Shown here in pieces: positions 1-7,140 of a DNA stretch of 20,976 nucleotides. The notes below the pieces were generated by a model. It ran no database searches, was not told the DNA's origin, and saw only the letters and a program-made list of their open reading frames with translations. Within the stretch, counting starts at the first letter, position 1. Each line of letters opens with the position of its first letter. The stretch comes from Bacillota bacterium (GTDB lineage: Bacteria > Bacillota > Dethiobacteria > DTU022): positions 1 to 20,976 of the forward strand of contig JAAZIG010000217.1 of the NCBI GenBank assembly GCA_012510325.1. The letters are read 5' to 3'. The position numbers and the translations under genes were made by a program.

Positions 1-2142
1 AGTGACCTCTTCCGGAGCCACCTGGAACACTTCGGCTGCGGTGCGCCGGTGGATATCTTCATCCCGGCGAAAAGCGTCCAGCAGGATCGGATCCTGCGAA
101 AGATGGGCTAAAACCCGCAGCTCGATCTGGGAGTAGTCGGCGGCCAAAAACAGTGTGTTCGGGCGCGAAGGAACAAAGGCGCCGCGGATCCGCCTGCCCT
201 CTTCAAGGCGGATGGGAATATTTTGCAGGTTGGGCTCGCTGCTGCTGAGGCGGCCCGTTGCCGTAACCGTCTGGTTGAAGGTGGTGTAGATCTTCTTCTC
301 CTTTTCGTCCACCAGAGGCAGCAAGCCGGACAGATAGGTCCCCTCCAGCTTGATCAGCTGCCGGTAATGAAGGATCTCAGCAACGATCTCGTGATGCGGG
401 GCCAGCTCGGCCAGCACCCGCGCATCGGTGGAGTAGCCGGTCTTCGTCTTGCGCACCACCGGCAGCTTCAGCTTTTCAAAAAGGATCACCGCCAGCTGCT
501 GCGGCGAATTCAAGTTAAAGCTCTCCCCGGCAAGAGTGTGGATCTTTGCTTCCAGCCCGTCGATGCGGCTGTGGATTTCAGCGGTGAGATCCTGCAGCAG
601 TTGAAGATCGACAGCAATCCCCTGCCGCTCCATCGAAGCGAGCACCATAGAGAGGGGCAGCTCCAGATTGTAGTAAAGCTCGTCGAGACCGCGCTCCTGC
701 AGGGAGAAAGTGAGCTTCTCCTGAAGGGAAATCAGAAAAGCGGCACTGTCGGCCAGCAGAAGGCCGCGCTGCCGCAGGGGCAGCGGCTCTTTCCCTCTGC
801 CCCGTCCGGCAGGCTCAGCCGCAGGCCTGCCGAGGTGCTCGCTTAAAAGAGTGTCCAGCCCATAGCGGCCGCTCCCCGGATCGATGAGATAGGCGGCCAA
901 GCGGCAGTCGAAGGTAAAGGGCGGCTCCGGCAGACCGGCCTGCCGAAAGAAACTGTAAAGGTACTTCACCCCATGGCCGACAAGCTCTCCCCCGGGGCGC
1001 TCAAAAGCATGGGCAAATATCTTCCAGAGCTTGTCCTGATCTTTAAATGCAGCCGGCTCGAGATAGTAGCAGTTCGCCTCGTCAAAAGCAAAAGCCAGCA
1101 GGGCCGGAGGCGAGCGCCAGTAGGGGCGTCCCGGAGAAGGCTCCGCCAGCAGGGCCATCCTGGCACCGGGCTTAAAGCTCTCCAACAGGCGAGAGAGCTC
1201 TCCGGGATCGGTGAGCGGTTCTCCGAAAAGCGGCCGCTGCTCCTGCTCGGCTTTCAGCTCCGGAGAGCTCGCCTTCAGTTCGGCGGCGAAACTCTTGAAT
1301 TCAAGTTCCTCGAAAAGCACCAGCAGCTTCTCGCGATCGGGATCGCTTCGCCGGCAGCAGTCACGGGTGAATTGCAAGGGCAAATCGCGGCGGATCGTGT
1401 TTAGCTCCCTGCCTGTGTCCAGCAGGGCGCGGTTCTCTTCTAAATTTTGACGCAGCTTTCCTTTGAGCTGAGGCAGCGCTTCAATGATCTTGTCGATGGA
1501 ACCATATTCCGCCAGCAGACGCCGGGCAGTCTTATCGCCGACGCCGGGAATCCCGGGGATGTTGTCCGAAGGATCGCCTTTTAAAGCCTTGTAATCGACC
1601 CACTGCTCCGGAGTGAGGCCGAAGCGCTCCTCCATATAGCGGCGGTTGCAGCGATCGACCTCCGTTATCCCCCGCCTGGTCAGCAAAACAGTGACGCCAT
1701 CGTCGATGAGCTGCAGCAGGTCGGCATCGCCGGAGACGATAAGCGCCTCCACCTTTTCCGGGTCAGCCTGGCTGGCGAGCGTTCCGATGACATCATCAGC
1801 CTCGAAACCCGGCACCTCAAAGATCGGAATGCGCAGCGCCTCCAGGACCTCGCGGGTCCGCACCATCTGCTCTCCCAGCTCGTGGGGCGTTTTTTGGCGG
1901 TGCCCCTTGTAGTCGGCATAGATCTCCCGGCGAAAGGAAGGACCGGGCGGATCCACCGCCACCGCCACATAATCAGGCTGCTCCTCCTCAAAAAGCCTGA
2001 ACAGCATCCTCAGAAATCCGAAAACAGCGTTGGTGTGCTCCCCGCGGCCGGTCTGCATCGTCGCCGGCAAAGCATAAAAGGCGCGGTGGATCAAGCTGTT
2101 TCCATCAATGATCACAAATTTTTCCTTCTTATTTTTCCCCAA
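1..2142 (-). CDS. polA: DNA polymerase I, N-terminal 714 residues (cut by window edge)
   Basis: DNA polymerase I fills gaps and removes RNA primers in replication and repair. The reading frame is open from a TTG at 2142 to base 1. The start is supported by a GGGAGG Shine-Dalgarno site 7 nt upstream and by the typical N-terminus (MGKNKKEKFVIIDGNSLIHR). Residues 1 to about 290 form the 5'-3' nuclease with its helix-hairpin-helix part (GFEADDVIGTLA; GDPSDNIPGIPGVGDKTA). The central 3'-5' exonuclease-like domain lacks the acidic DxE of exonuclease motif I, so it is probably inactive for proofreading, as in Bacillus-type Pol I. Polymerase motif A (FLAADYSQIELRVLAHLSQD, Asp669) is present. The window ends after RRTAAEVFQVAPEEVT, just before the O-helix (motif B), so about 170 residues are missing. 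No clear promoter is visible between it and the transposase upstream. The assignment is very secure. Confidence 0.97.
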   Translation of the reverse strand, partial: MGKNKKEKFVIIDGNSLIHRAFYALPATMQTGRGEHTNAVFGFLRMLFRLFEEEQPDYVAVAVDPPGPSFRREIYADYKGHRQKTPHELGEQMVRTREVLEALRIPIFEVPGFEADDVIGTLASQADPEKVEALIVSGDADLLQLIDDGVTVLLTRRGITEVDRCNRRYMEERFGLTPEQWVDYKALKGDPSDNIPGIPGVGDKTARRLLAEYGSIDKIIEALPQLKGKLRQNLEENRALLDTGRELNTIRRDLPLQFTRDCCRRSDPDREKLLVLFEELEFKSFAAELKASSPELKAEQEQRPLFGEPLTDPGELSRLLESFKPGARMALLAEPSPGRPYWRSPPALLAFAFDEANCYYLEPAAFKDQDKLWKIFAHAFERPGGELVGHGVKYLYSFFRQAGLPEPPFTFDCRLAAYLIDPGSGRYGLDTLLSEHLGRPAAEPAGRGRGKEPLPLRQRGLLLADSAAFLISLQEKLTFSLQERGLDELYYNLELPLSMVLASMERQGIAVDLQLLQDLTAEIHSRIDGLEAKIHTLAGESFNLNSPQQLAVILFEKLKLPVVRKTKTGYSTDARVLAELAPHHEIVAEILHYRQLIKLEGTYLSGLLPLVDEKEKKIYTTFNQTVTATGRLSSSEPNLQNIPIRLEEGRRIRGAFVPSRPNTLFLAADYSQIELRVLAHLSQDPILLDAFRRDEDIHRRTAAEVFQVAPEEVT

Positions 2143-2174
2143 GATTTACCCTCCCGCATCGATAAAAGAATAGG

Positions 2175-2206
2175 GGTGACAGGAGCTCCGGATCTCTCCT
2201 GTCACC
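2175..2206. repeat. Perfect 11-bp hairpin just downstream of the transposase (REP-like)
   Basis: The arms GGTGACAGGAG (2175-2185) and CTCCTGTCACC (2196-2206) are perfectly complementary around a 10-nt loop. The hairpin starts 5 bp past the transposase stop codon. It has no adjacent T-run on the minus strand, so it is a poor intrinsic terminator. Its left part contains CAGGAGCTCCG, which matches CAGGAGATCCG in the 41-bp tandem repeats at 3071-3231 at 10 of 11 positions. Together with the neighbouring Y1 transposase this suggests a REP-type hairpin recognised by that enzyme. That role is inference. Confidence 0.6.
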
Positions 2207-2211
2207 TCTGT

Positions 2212-2979
2212 TTACGCTTTTGCTACGGTGCTCCGACTAAGTCCGGTCACCCTGGACAGCTGTCTGGCGGGGATACCATTTTCCTTCAGCTGCCCCAATA
2301 TCCGGTTGCGCTCACCCCGGGGCATCCCCTGGATCAGCAGGACATCAGCTGCCTTGATCTCTTTTTTAATCAGTTGGCGCACCTCTTCATCCGAAAACCT
2401 TTTTTGGCGGTACTCCTCATATTCCAAACATTTTTCCTTACTTTCTGCGGCCATGAACTGCTCGAAACTCCTTACCGCTTCCTCACGCTGGGGATGAAAA
2501 ATATCAAGAACAAACCCCGTATCCGTCAGCCGCGGCCTCGAACTCAGATAGTCGGCATAGCTGCTCCACCGATATGTGGACACCTCTTCCACCATTCCCG
2601 CTTTGACGGGGTTCTGATGGATGTAGCGCAGCACCACCAGCAGGTAGCGGTCGTCTTCCACCGCTTCACTCCGGAAGCGGCCTTGAAACAGGTAGCCGGA
2701 TCGGTCATACTTTCCGTTGTACCAATGGGCATAGCTGATCCCAATTCTTTTTATGATCTGAGATATTGTCTCCGTCTGTTCCCTGATTAGCAGGTGCAGA
2801 TGATTGCTCATTAGACAGTAGCCGTAAATGAGGAAACCACAGAGACGTTTAAACCGGATCAGCGTCTCGATAAACCTCTCCCTGTCCTCCACATCGGAAA
2901 AGAGACTCCCCTCGCCAACAGCTCGCATCATCACATGATAAACCCCGCTGCTGCTCCTTTCCCGGGCTTGCCTAGACAT
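2212..2979 (-). CDS. REP-associated tyrosine transposase (RAYT, Y1/HUH family, IS200-like)
   Basis: This is a single-strand DNA transposase of the Y1 (IS200/IS605-related) superfamily. Enzymes of the RAYT branch act on short palindromic REP sequences. Counting from the ATG at 2979 (255 residues), the HUH metal site is His60-Leu-His62 within CLMSNHLHLL, and the likely catalytic tyrosine is Tyr119 in LRYIHQNPVKAGMV. YLFQGRFRSEAV (about 97-108) is also typical. The C-terminus (about 227-255) looks like a helix-turn-helix (ILGQL...ARQLSRVTGLSRSTVAKA), a known add-on in Firmicute members. The ATG at 2979 has a GGAGGTG ribosome site 10 nt upstream, so I prefer it to the ATG at 3015, which lies inside the inverted repeat. 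The gene sits alone between ribH and polA, flanked by hairpins on both sides, and it looks intact. Confidence 0.9.
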   Translation of the reverse strand: MSRQARERSSSGVYHVMMRAVGEGSLFSDVEDRERFIETLIRFKRLCGFLIYGYCLMSNHLHLLIREQTETISQIIKRIGISYAHWYNGKYDRSGYLFQGRFRSEAVEDDRYLLVVLRYIHQNPVKAGMVEEVSTYRWSSYADYLSSRPRLTDTGFVLDIFHPQREEAVRSFEQFMAAESKEKCLEYEEYRQKRFSDEEVRQLIKKEIKAADVLLIQGMPRGERNRILGQLKENGIPARQLSRVTGLSRSTVAKA

Positions 2980-2982
2980 AAT

Positions 2983-3028
2983 TTGACACCTCCAGTTGGA
3001 GCATAGCACCTGCAATTGGAGGTGTCAA
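2983..3028. repeat. 16-bp inverted repeat covering the transposase ribosome-binding site
   Basis: The arms are TTGACACCTCCAGTTG (2983-2998) and CAATTGGAGGTGTCAA (3013-3028), complementary at 15 of 16 positions around a 14-nt loop. In a minus-strand transcript the 3' arm contains GGAGGTG, the Shine-Dalgarno site of the transposase, so a transcript started upstream would hide that site in a stem. A 5' stem-loop that limits transposase translation is known from IS200. The same role here is inference. The repeat could also be the upstream REP-like end recognised by the enzyme. Confidence 0.7.
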
Positions 3029-3070
3029 TCAAAGGGCAATCCCCTTATCGCTGCGGCGAAGAGGGATAAT

Positions 3071-3231
3071 GGGCCAGGAGATCCGTCCCCGTGGCTCACT
3101 CGGGAGAAAGTGGGCCAGGAGATCCGTCCCTGTGGCTCACTCGGGAGAAAGTGGGCCAGGAGATCCGTCCCCGTGGCTCACTCGGGAGAAAGTGGGCCGG
3201 GAGATCCGTCCCCGTGGCTCACCGTGGCTCA
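3071..3231. repeat. 41-bp tandem repeat, four copies, running into the ribH stop codon
   Basis: The marker GGGCC(A/G)GGAGATCCGTCCC begins at 3071, 3112, 3153 and 3194, an exact 41-bp period. The first three copies are full length and nearly identical. The fourth matches to about 3222 and is followed by a second short CCGTGGCTCA. Copies differ by single substitutions (C to T in copy 2, A to G in copy 4). The last TGAGCCAC on the minus strand supplies the stop codon of ribH. Each unit has no spacer-like variable segment, so this is not CRISPR. The position next to a RAYT gene suggests a REP/BIME-like array. From memory, GGGGACGG-type repeats occur in other Firmicute genomes, but I could not check this. 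Confidence 0.85.
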
Positions 3232-3693
3232 GGCGAGGCGGCGGCAGAGGTTGGCCATTTCGATGGCGCTCAGGGCTGCGGCCCAGCCTTTGTTGCCCGC
3301 CTTGGTGCCGGCTCTTTCGATAGCCTGCTCGATGGTGTCGCTGGTGATGATGCCGAAGACGGCGGGGACACCGCTCTGCAGCCCCACCTGGGCGACTCCT
3401 TTGGCCACCTCCGAGGCGACATACTCAAAATGAGGAGTGCCGCCGCGGATTACGGCGCCGAGGCAGATAATGGCATCGTAGCGTCCGCTCTGGGCCAGCT
3501 TCTGCGCAATGAGGGGTATCTCGAAGGCGCCGGGGACCCAGATGATATCGATCTCCTCCTCTTCGGCCTCATGCCGGGTCAGGCAATCGACGGCCCCGCC
3601 GAGCAGGCGGTTGGAGATAAATTCGTTAAAGCGGCTGACGACGAGGGCGAAACGAAGCCCCCGGGCAATAAGCTGACCTTCAAAAATTTCCAT
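3229..3693 (-). CDS. ribH: 6,7-dimethyl-8-ribityllumazine synthase
   Basis: Lumazine synthase condenses 5-amino-6-ribitylamino-uracil with 3,4-dihydroxy-2-butanone 4-phosphate, the penultimate step of riboflavin synthesis. It usually forms cytosolic pentamers or 60-mers. The 154-residue product has the family length and motifs: SRFNEFI near residue 20, PGAFEIP at 54-60, GAVIRGGTPHFEYVA with the catalytic His88, and AGTKAGNKGWAA near the C-terminus. The ATG at 3693 follows an AGGAGGGTTC ribosome site. An ATG 45 bp upstream would add a non-conserved tail. It is the last gene of the rib operon, 75 bp after ribBA. Its stop codon lies inside the neighbouring tandem repeat array, so the repeats abut or have replaced the original 3' end. 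No clear intrinsic terminator follows. Confidence 0.97.
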   Translation of the reverse strand: MEIFEGQLIARGLRFALVVSRFNEFISNRLLGGAVDCLTRHEAEEEEIDIIWVPGAFEIPLIAQKLAQSGRYDAIICLGAVIRGGTPHFEYVASEVAKGVAQVGLQSGVPAVFGIITSDTIEQAIERAGTKAGNKGWAAALSAIEMANLCRRLA

Positions 3694-3768
3694 TATTTTA
3701 GAACCCTCCTCGGGATTTGTTGTTCCTTCCACCGGCACGGCGCTGCCGGGATCCTAAAACGGCCGTCC

Positions 3769-4977
3769 TCACTGTTCCGCCAGATGCAACAGGTGCCCCA
3801 GTTTGTGTTTCTTCGTCGCCAGGTACTTGGAGTTGTAGGCGCCCGGCGGAATCTCCAGGGGGACCCGCTCCACAATATTTAACCCGTAACCCTCCAGCCC
3901 TTTTATCTTGCGGGGGTTGTTCGTCAGCAAACGCAGCTGCCGCACCCCCAGGTCCACCAGAATCTGGGCGCCGATCCCGTAATCGCGCAGGTCGGCGGGA
4001 AAGCCGAGGGCCTCGTTGGCCTCGACGGTGTCCTTGTTCTGCACATCCTGGAGCTCATAAGCCCGCACCTTGTTCAGCAGGCCGATCCCCCGCCCCTCCT
4101 GGCGCATGTAGATGAGCGCACCGCAGCCGCTCTCTTCAATCTGTTTCATCGCCTGATGCAGCTGGGTGCCGCAGTCGCAGCGCAGCGAGCCCAAAACATC
4201 TCCGGTGAGGCACTGCGAATGGACCCGCACCAGGGCGGGCTGATCACTTTTGAGCTCCCCTTTGACCAGAGCCAGATGGGTCTGCCGGTCGACGCTGTTC
4301 TCATAGGCGATCAGGCGGAAGGTGCCGTAAGCGGTGGGCAGATCGGCAGAAGCGGAGCGCCAGACGAGCTTCTCCTTCTTGAGACGGTGTTGGATCAGGG
4401 CGGCGATGGTGATCAGTTTGAGGTCGTGCTCGCGGCAAAATTCCTTTAGCTGCGGCACCCGGGCCATGGTTCCGTCCTCGTTCAAGATCTCGCAGAGGAC
4501 GCCCGCCGGGGGCAGCCCGGCCAGCTTGGCCAGATCAACCGCCGCTTCGGTATGGCCGGCCCGGCGGAGCACCCCTCCCTCGCGGGCCTGCAGGGGAAAG
4601 ATATGGCCCGGACGGCGCAGATCGGCGGGCTTCGCTGCGGAATCGATGAGGGTGCGGATGGTGTCCGCCCGCTCGTACGCCGAGATCCCGGTGGTCACCG
4701 TGGAAGCATCCACAGAGACGGTAAAAGCAGTTTGGTACGTATCGGTGTTGTGAACGACCATCTGGGGCAGGTCCAGCTGCTCCAGCCGTTCGGAGAGCAG
4801 AGGGACGCAGACGAGGCCGCGGCCGTAGCGCACCATGAAGTTGACCGCCTCCGGGGTTATCTTGGAGGCAGCCATGATCAGGTCGCCTTCGTTTTCCCGA
4901 TCTTCATCATCGACCACTACAATCATCCGTCCCGCCTTCAGATCGGCCAAAGCTTCTTCAATTGTGTTAAAGGGCAT
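3769..4977 (-). CDS. ribBA: Bifunctional 3,4-dihydroxy-2-butanone-4-phosphate synthase / GTP cyclohydrolase II
   Basis: This fusion supplies both precursors for riboflavin. The N-terminal RibB domain (about 1-200) makes dihydroxybutanone phosphate from ribulose 5-phosphate. The C-terminal RibA domain (about 205-402) opens GTP. RibB motifs are DDEDRENEGDL (23-33) and RRAGHTEAAVDL with His142 and Glu144. RibA shows the zinc site Cys256, Cys267 and Cys269 in CLTGDVLGSLRCDCG, the catalytic RQEGRGIGL (292-300), and NNPRKIKGLEGYG near the end. The 402-residue length matches the Bacillus fusion. The ATG at 4977 has an AGGAGGAA ribosome site about 8 nt upstream. It lies 23 bp after ribE in the same operon and is under the FMN riboswitch. 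rpe, two genes upstream of the rib promoter, acts on the same substrate pool (ribulose 5-phosphate). Confidence 0.98.
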   Translation of the reverse strand: MPFNTIEEALADLKAGRMIVVVDDEDRENEGDLIMAASKITPEAVNFMVRYGRGLVCVPLLSERLEQLDLPQMVVHNTDTYQTAFTVSVDASTVTTGISAYERADTIRTLIDSAAKPADLRRPGHIFPLQAREGGVLRRAGHTEAAVDLAKLAGLPPAGVLCEILNEDGTMARVPQLKEFCREHDLKLITIAALIQHRLKKEKLVWRSASADLPTAYGTFRLIAYENSVDRQTHLALVKGELKSDQPALVRVHSQCLTGDVLGSLRCDCGTQLHQAMKQIEESGCGALIYMRQEGRGIGLLNKVRAYELQDVQNKDTVEANEALGFPADLRDYGIGAQILVDLGVRQLRLLTNNPRKIKGLEGYGLNIVERVPLEIPPGAYNSKYLATKKHKLGHLLHLAEQ

Positions 4978-5000
4978 CTTCTATTCCTCCTGTGGCTTCT

Positions 5001-5657
5001 TTAGATAAAACCGTTCTCCATTAAAAAAGCTGCAGTTATCTTTTTGCCGCTCTCCGGGCTCCCCTCGAGATAAGGTTCCAGCAGCTTCTCCACATATTTG
5101 CCGATGAGATCGACCTCCAGATTGACGGTGTCGCCGATCTTCATCCGACCCAGGGTGGTCTGCGCAGCGCTGTGGGGGATCACCGAGACGCTGAAGCCCT
5201 CGGGGTTGAGCGCCGCGATGGTCAGGCTGACCCCGTCGACAGCGATGGAGCCTTTGGCAATGAGATAGCGGTTCAGCTCCGCCGGCATGCGGAAGTGCAT
5301 GATGACAGCGTTGCCCTCGGGATAGCGCCGCACCAGCGTTCCCGTGGCATCGATATGGCCGCTGACAAGGTGCCCGCCCAGACGCCCGCCCAGGGGGAGG
5401 GCGCGCTCCAGATTGAGCTCTGCACCCGGGGTGAGCGCCCCCAAATTGCTTTTGCGCAGGGTCTCGGGCATCACCACAGCGCTGAAGGAGCCCGCAGCCA
5501 GCTCCGTCACCGTCAGGCAGACCCCGTTTACGGCGATGCTGTCGCCGACGACGGCGCCTTCGAGCAGCGCTCCGGCAGAGATGACCAGCTTTGCTCCGCC
5601 GCGGAAGCTCTCCCGGGCCTGCAGGCGGCCGATCTCCTCTACCAAACCGGTAAACAT
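5001..5657 (-). CDS. ribE: Riboflavin synthase, alpha subunit
   Basis: Riboflavin synthase dismutates two lumazine molecules to riboflavin and a pyrimidine that returns to RibH. The 218-residue protein shows the internal duplication of the family. The first barrel begins MFTGLVEEIG and holds VNGVCLTV and GGHLVSGHID. The second holds KGSIAVDGVSLTIAAL and SVIPHSAAQTTLG. The start at 5657 gives the invariant MFTGLVEE beginning and follows the purine-rich GGAGGAGGCGGGGGAAG. An ATG at 5681 would only add eight residues. It starts 39 bp after ribD and precedes ribBA, the common Firmicute order. The symbol ribE follows Bacillus-type usage; in E. coli the same enzyme is called ribC or ribE. Confidence 0.97.
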   Translation of the reverse strand: MFTGLVEEIGRLQARESFRGGAKLVISAGALLEGAVVGDSIAVNGVCLTVTELAAGSFSAVVMPETLRKSNLGALTPGAELNLERALPLGGRLGGHLVSGHIDATGTLVRRYPEGNAVIMHFRMPAELNRYLIAKGSIAVDGVSLTIAALNPEGFSVSVIPHSAAQTTLGRMKIGDTVNLEVDLIGKYVEKLLEPYLEGSPESGKKITAAFLMENGFI

Positions 5658-5696
5658 CTCTTCCCCCGCCTCCTCCTTCAAAGATTCATCCCGGCG

Positions 5697-6851
5697 TCAA
5701 CTGCCCCCGCCGGCGCTCTCCTTAACCCCGGCGGAACCGGCGCCGCTCCCGATGCTCCGGGGATAGCCGATGAGCAGCAGATCGCCGTCGTACTGCTTGA
5801 TCTCCAGATCCTCCAGGCGCCAGCCCTGATCGAGGGTGGCCACCCCTTCCCCGCCAAAAGAGGTGGGGCTTTCCCTGCCGCCGACAATGAGCGGGGCAAT
5901 AAAGAGCATCACCTTGTCGATGAGGCCCGCCTCGAGGAGACTGAAGTTCAGGGTGCCGCCCCCTTCCACCAGGAGCTGGCAAATCCCGCGCCGTCCCAGC
6001 TCCTCAATGAGGGCATCGAGATCGACGCGCCCCCCCTTCTCCGGAAGGAGCAGCAACTCGACCCCTTTTTCCTCCAGAGCCCTTCTCTTCTCCGGCGGCG
6101 CCGCCGCCGTTGCCGCCAGAAGAGTGGCCGCGCGGGAGGACATCTTGATCATGCGGGCGTCGATAGGCAGCCGGGCCCTGCTGTCGACGACCACGCGCAG
6201 GGGGTCTTTGCCTCCGCCCTCCTCCAGGCGGGCGGTGAGCCGGGGGTCGTCGTGCAAAACAGTATCGATGCCCACAGCGATGGCATCGCTGTTGTTGCGC
6301 AGCCGGTGAACAAAAGCGCGGGCCTTCTCCCCCGTAATCCAGCGGGAGTGACCCGCTCTCGTGGCGATTTTGCCGTCGGCGGTGACCGCCGATTTAACGA
6401 TAACAAAGGGGCGGCCGGTGGTAATGTGCTTGATAAAGACTTCATTTAACCGGCGGGATTTCTCCTCCAGAACCCCCACCTTGACCTTGACCCCCGCCTC
6501 CTTCAGCCGCTGAAAACCCTTTCCGGAGACAAGGGGGTTGGGGTCCTCCATCGCGGCGACCACCTTGCTGATCCCCGCGGCGATGATGGCCTCGGTGCAG
6601 GGCCCCGTGCGCCCCTGATGGATGCAGGGCTCCAGGTTGACATAGAGAACCGCCCCCCTGGCATTTCCACCGGCCTTCCGCAGAGCCATCACCTCGGCAT
6701 GGGCTTCTCCGGCAGCCTGATGATAACCGGTTCCGATGATCTGACCATCGCGAACGACCACTGCCCCGACCATGGGATTGGGGCTCGTTTTGCCCCTCCC
6801 GCGGCGGGCCAGATCGAGAGCAGCCCACATGAATCGATCATCTACAGCCAA
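5697..6851 (-). CDS. ribD: Bifunctional diaminohydroxyphosphoribosylaminopyrimidine deaminase / 5-amino-6-(5-phosphoribosylamino)uracil reductase
   Basis: RibD deaminates the RibA product and then reduces the ribosyl side chain with NADPH. The N-terminal cytidine-deaminase-like domain has SPNPMVGAVVV, the zinc-binding HAEVMAL and NLEPCIHQGRTGPCTEAI. The C-terminal reductase domain runs from about residue 145 (PFVIVKSAVTADGKIATRAG) to LVEGGGTLNFSLLEAGLIDK and the closing GGRESPTSFGGEG. The product is 384 residues, slightly longer than usual because of a Gly/Ser-rich tail (GSGAGSAGVKESAGGGS). I chose the TTG at 6851 because a GAGGTGAG ribosome site lies 5-6 nt upstream, while the first in-frame ATG (6830) is 28 nt away. 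It is the first gene after the FMN riboswitch and terminator. Confidence 0.96.
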   Translation of the reverse strand: MAVDDRFMWAALDLARRGRGKTSPNPMVGAVVVRDGQIIGTGYHQAAGEAHAEVMALRKAGGNARGAVLYVNLEPCIHQGRTGPCTEAIIAAGISKVVAAMEDPNPLVSGKGFQRLKEAGVKVKVGVLEEKSRRLNEVFIKHITTGRPFVIVKSAVTADGKIATRAGHSRWITGEKARAFVHRLRNNSDAIAVGIDTVLHDDPRLTARLEEGGGKDPLRVVVDSRARLPIDARMIKMSSRAATLLAATAAAPPEKRRALEEKGVELLLLPEKGGRVDLDALIEELGRRGICQLLVEGGGTLNFSLLEAGLIDKVMLFIAPLIVGGRESPTSFGGEGVATLDQGWRLEDLEIKQYDGDLLLIGYPRSIGSGAGSAGVKESAGGGS

Positions 6852-6882
6852 AAGCTCTCACCTCATCTATCTATTTTCCGCA

Positions 6883-6914
6883 TAATAAAAACCCTGACGA
6901 CAGCTCTTCAGGGT
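6883..6914 (-). terminator. Intrinsic terminator of the FMN riboswitch leader
   Basis: On the minus strand the stem ACCCTGA...TCAGGGT (6914-6891) is followed directly by TTTTTATTAT. It lies 30 nt downstream of the riboswitch core and upstream of the ribD ribosome site. This is the place expected for the FMN-controlled attenuator: with FMN bound the terminator forms and the rib operon is shut off. Confidence 0.85.
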
Positions 6915-6944
6915 CCCGGGGAAAAGATCTGCTCTATTAGACTA

Positions 6945-7093
6945 GACCGCCTCTTCTCCCCTCCAGACTGTACTGTCGGCCCCGGAATCACACCGGGTCG
7001 GCCTTGACGGCTCGCGGGCTAACCCTTTGACCGGGTATCACCGCCGGTTCGGAATTGGCGGGAGTGCTCCCGCCTCACCAGACCCCGAAGAAA
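6945..7093 (-). ncRNA. FMN riboswitch (RFN element)
   Basis: The leader RNA shows the conserved RFN blocks in order on the minus strand: CTTCGGGGTCTGGTGAGGCG at the 5' end, GAACCGGCGGTGATA, AGCCCGCGAGCC, GACCCGGTGTGATTCCGGGG, and GACAGTACAGTCTGGAGGGAG at the 3' end closing onto GAAGAGG. These match the established FMN aptamer, which binds FMN and represses riboflavin genes. A terminator follows at 6914-6883, so control is probably by transcription attenuation. Outer boundaries are accurate to a few bases. Confidence 0.95.
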
Positions 7094-7111
7094 ACGGTTT
7101 CTCTCCAACTG

Positions 7112-7140
7112 ATTATAACATAACTGCGCTTTTCTTTAAA
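7112..7140 (-). promoter_or_regulatory. Promoter of the rib operon (extended -10)
   Basis: On the minus strand TTTAAA (7140-7135) lies 17 bp from TATAAT (7117-7112), which is preceded by TG one base earlier (TGTTATAAT), an extended -10. The predicted start is near 7105, about 12 nt before the riboswitch. The -35 box overlaps the rpe stop codon. Confidence 0.75.

Noticed and set aside
2175..2206. Intrinsic terminator of the transposase gene
   Set aside because: The stem is strong, but the minus-strand sequence after it (CCTATTCTTTT) has no direct T-run, so a REP-like role fits better. Weak termination is not excluded.
3071..3231. CRISPR array
   Set aside because: The whole 41-bp unit repeats without unique spacers, and no cas genes are nearby.
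2996..3882. Plus-strand open frames with repeated peptide units such as ARRSVPVAHSGESGPGDP
   Set aside because: The 41-bp period is not a multiple of three, so each frame reads the same repeat in rotating phase. The frames then run antisense through ribH. They are products of the repeat, not genes.
5172..6449. 425-codon plus-strand frame across ribE and ribD
   Set aside because: It is antisense to two intact riboflavin genes and has low-complexity composition.
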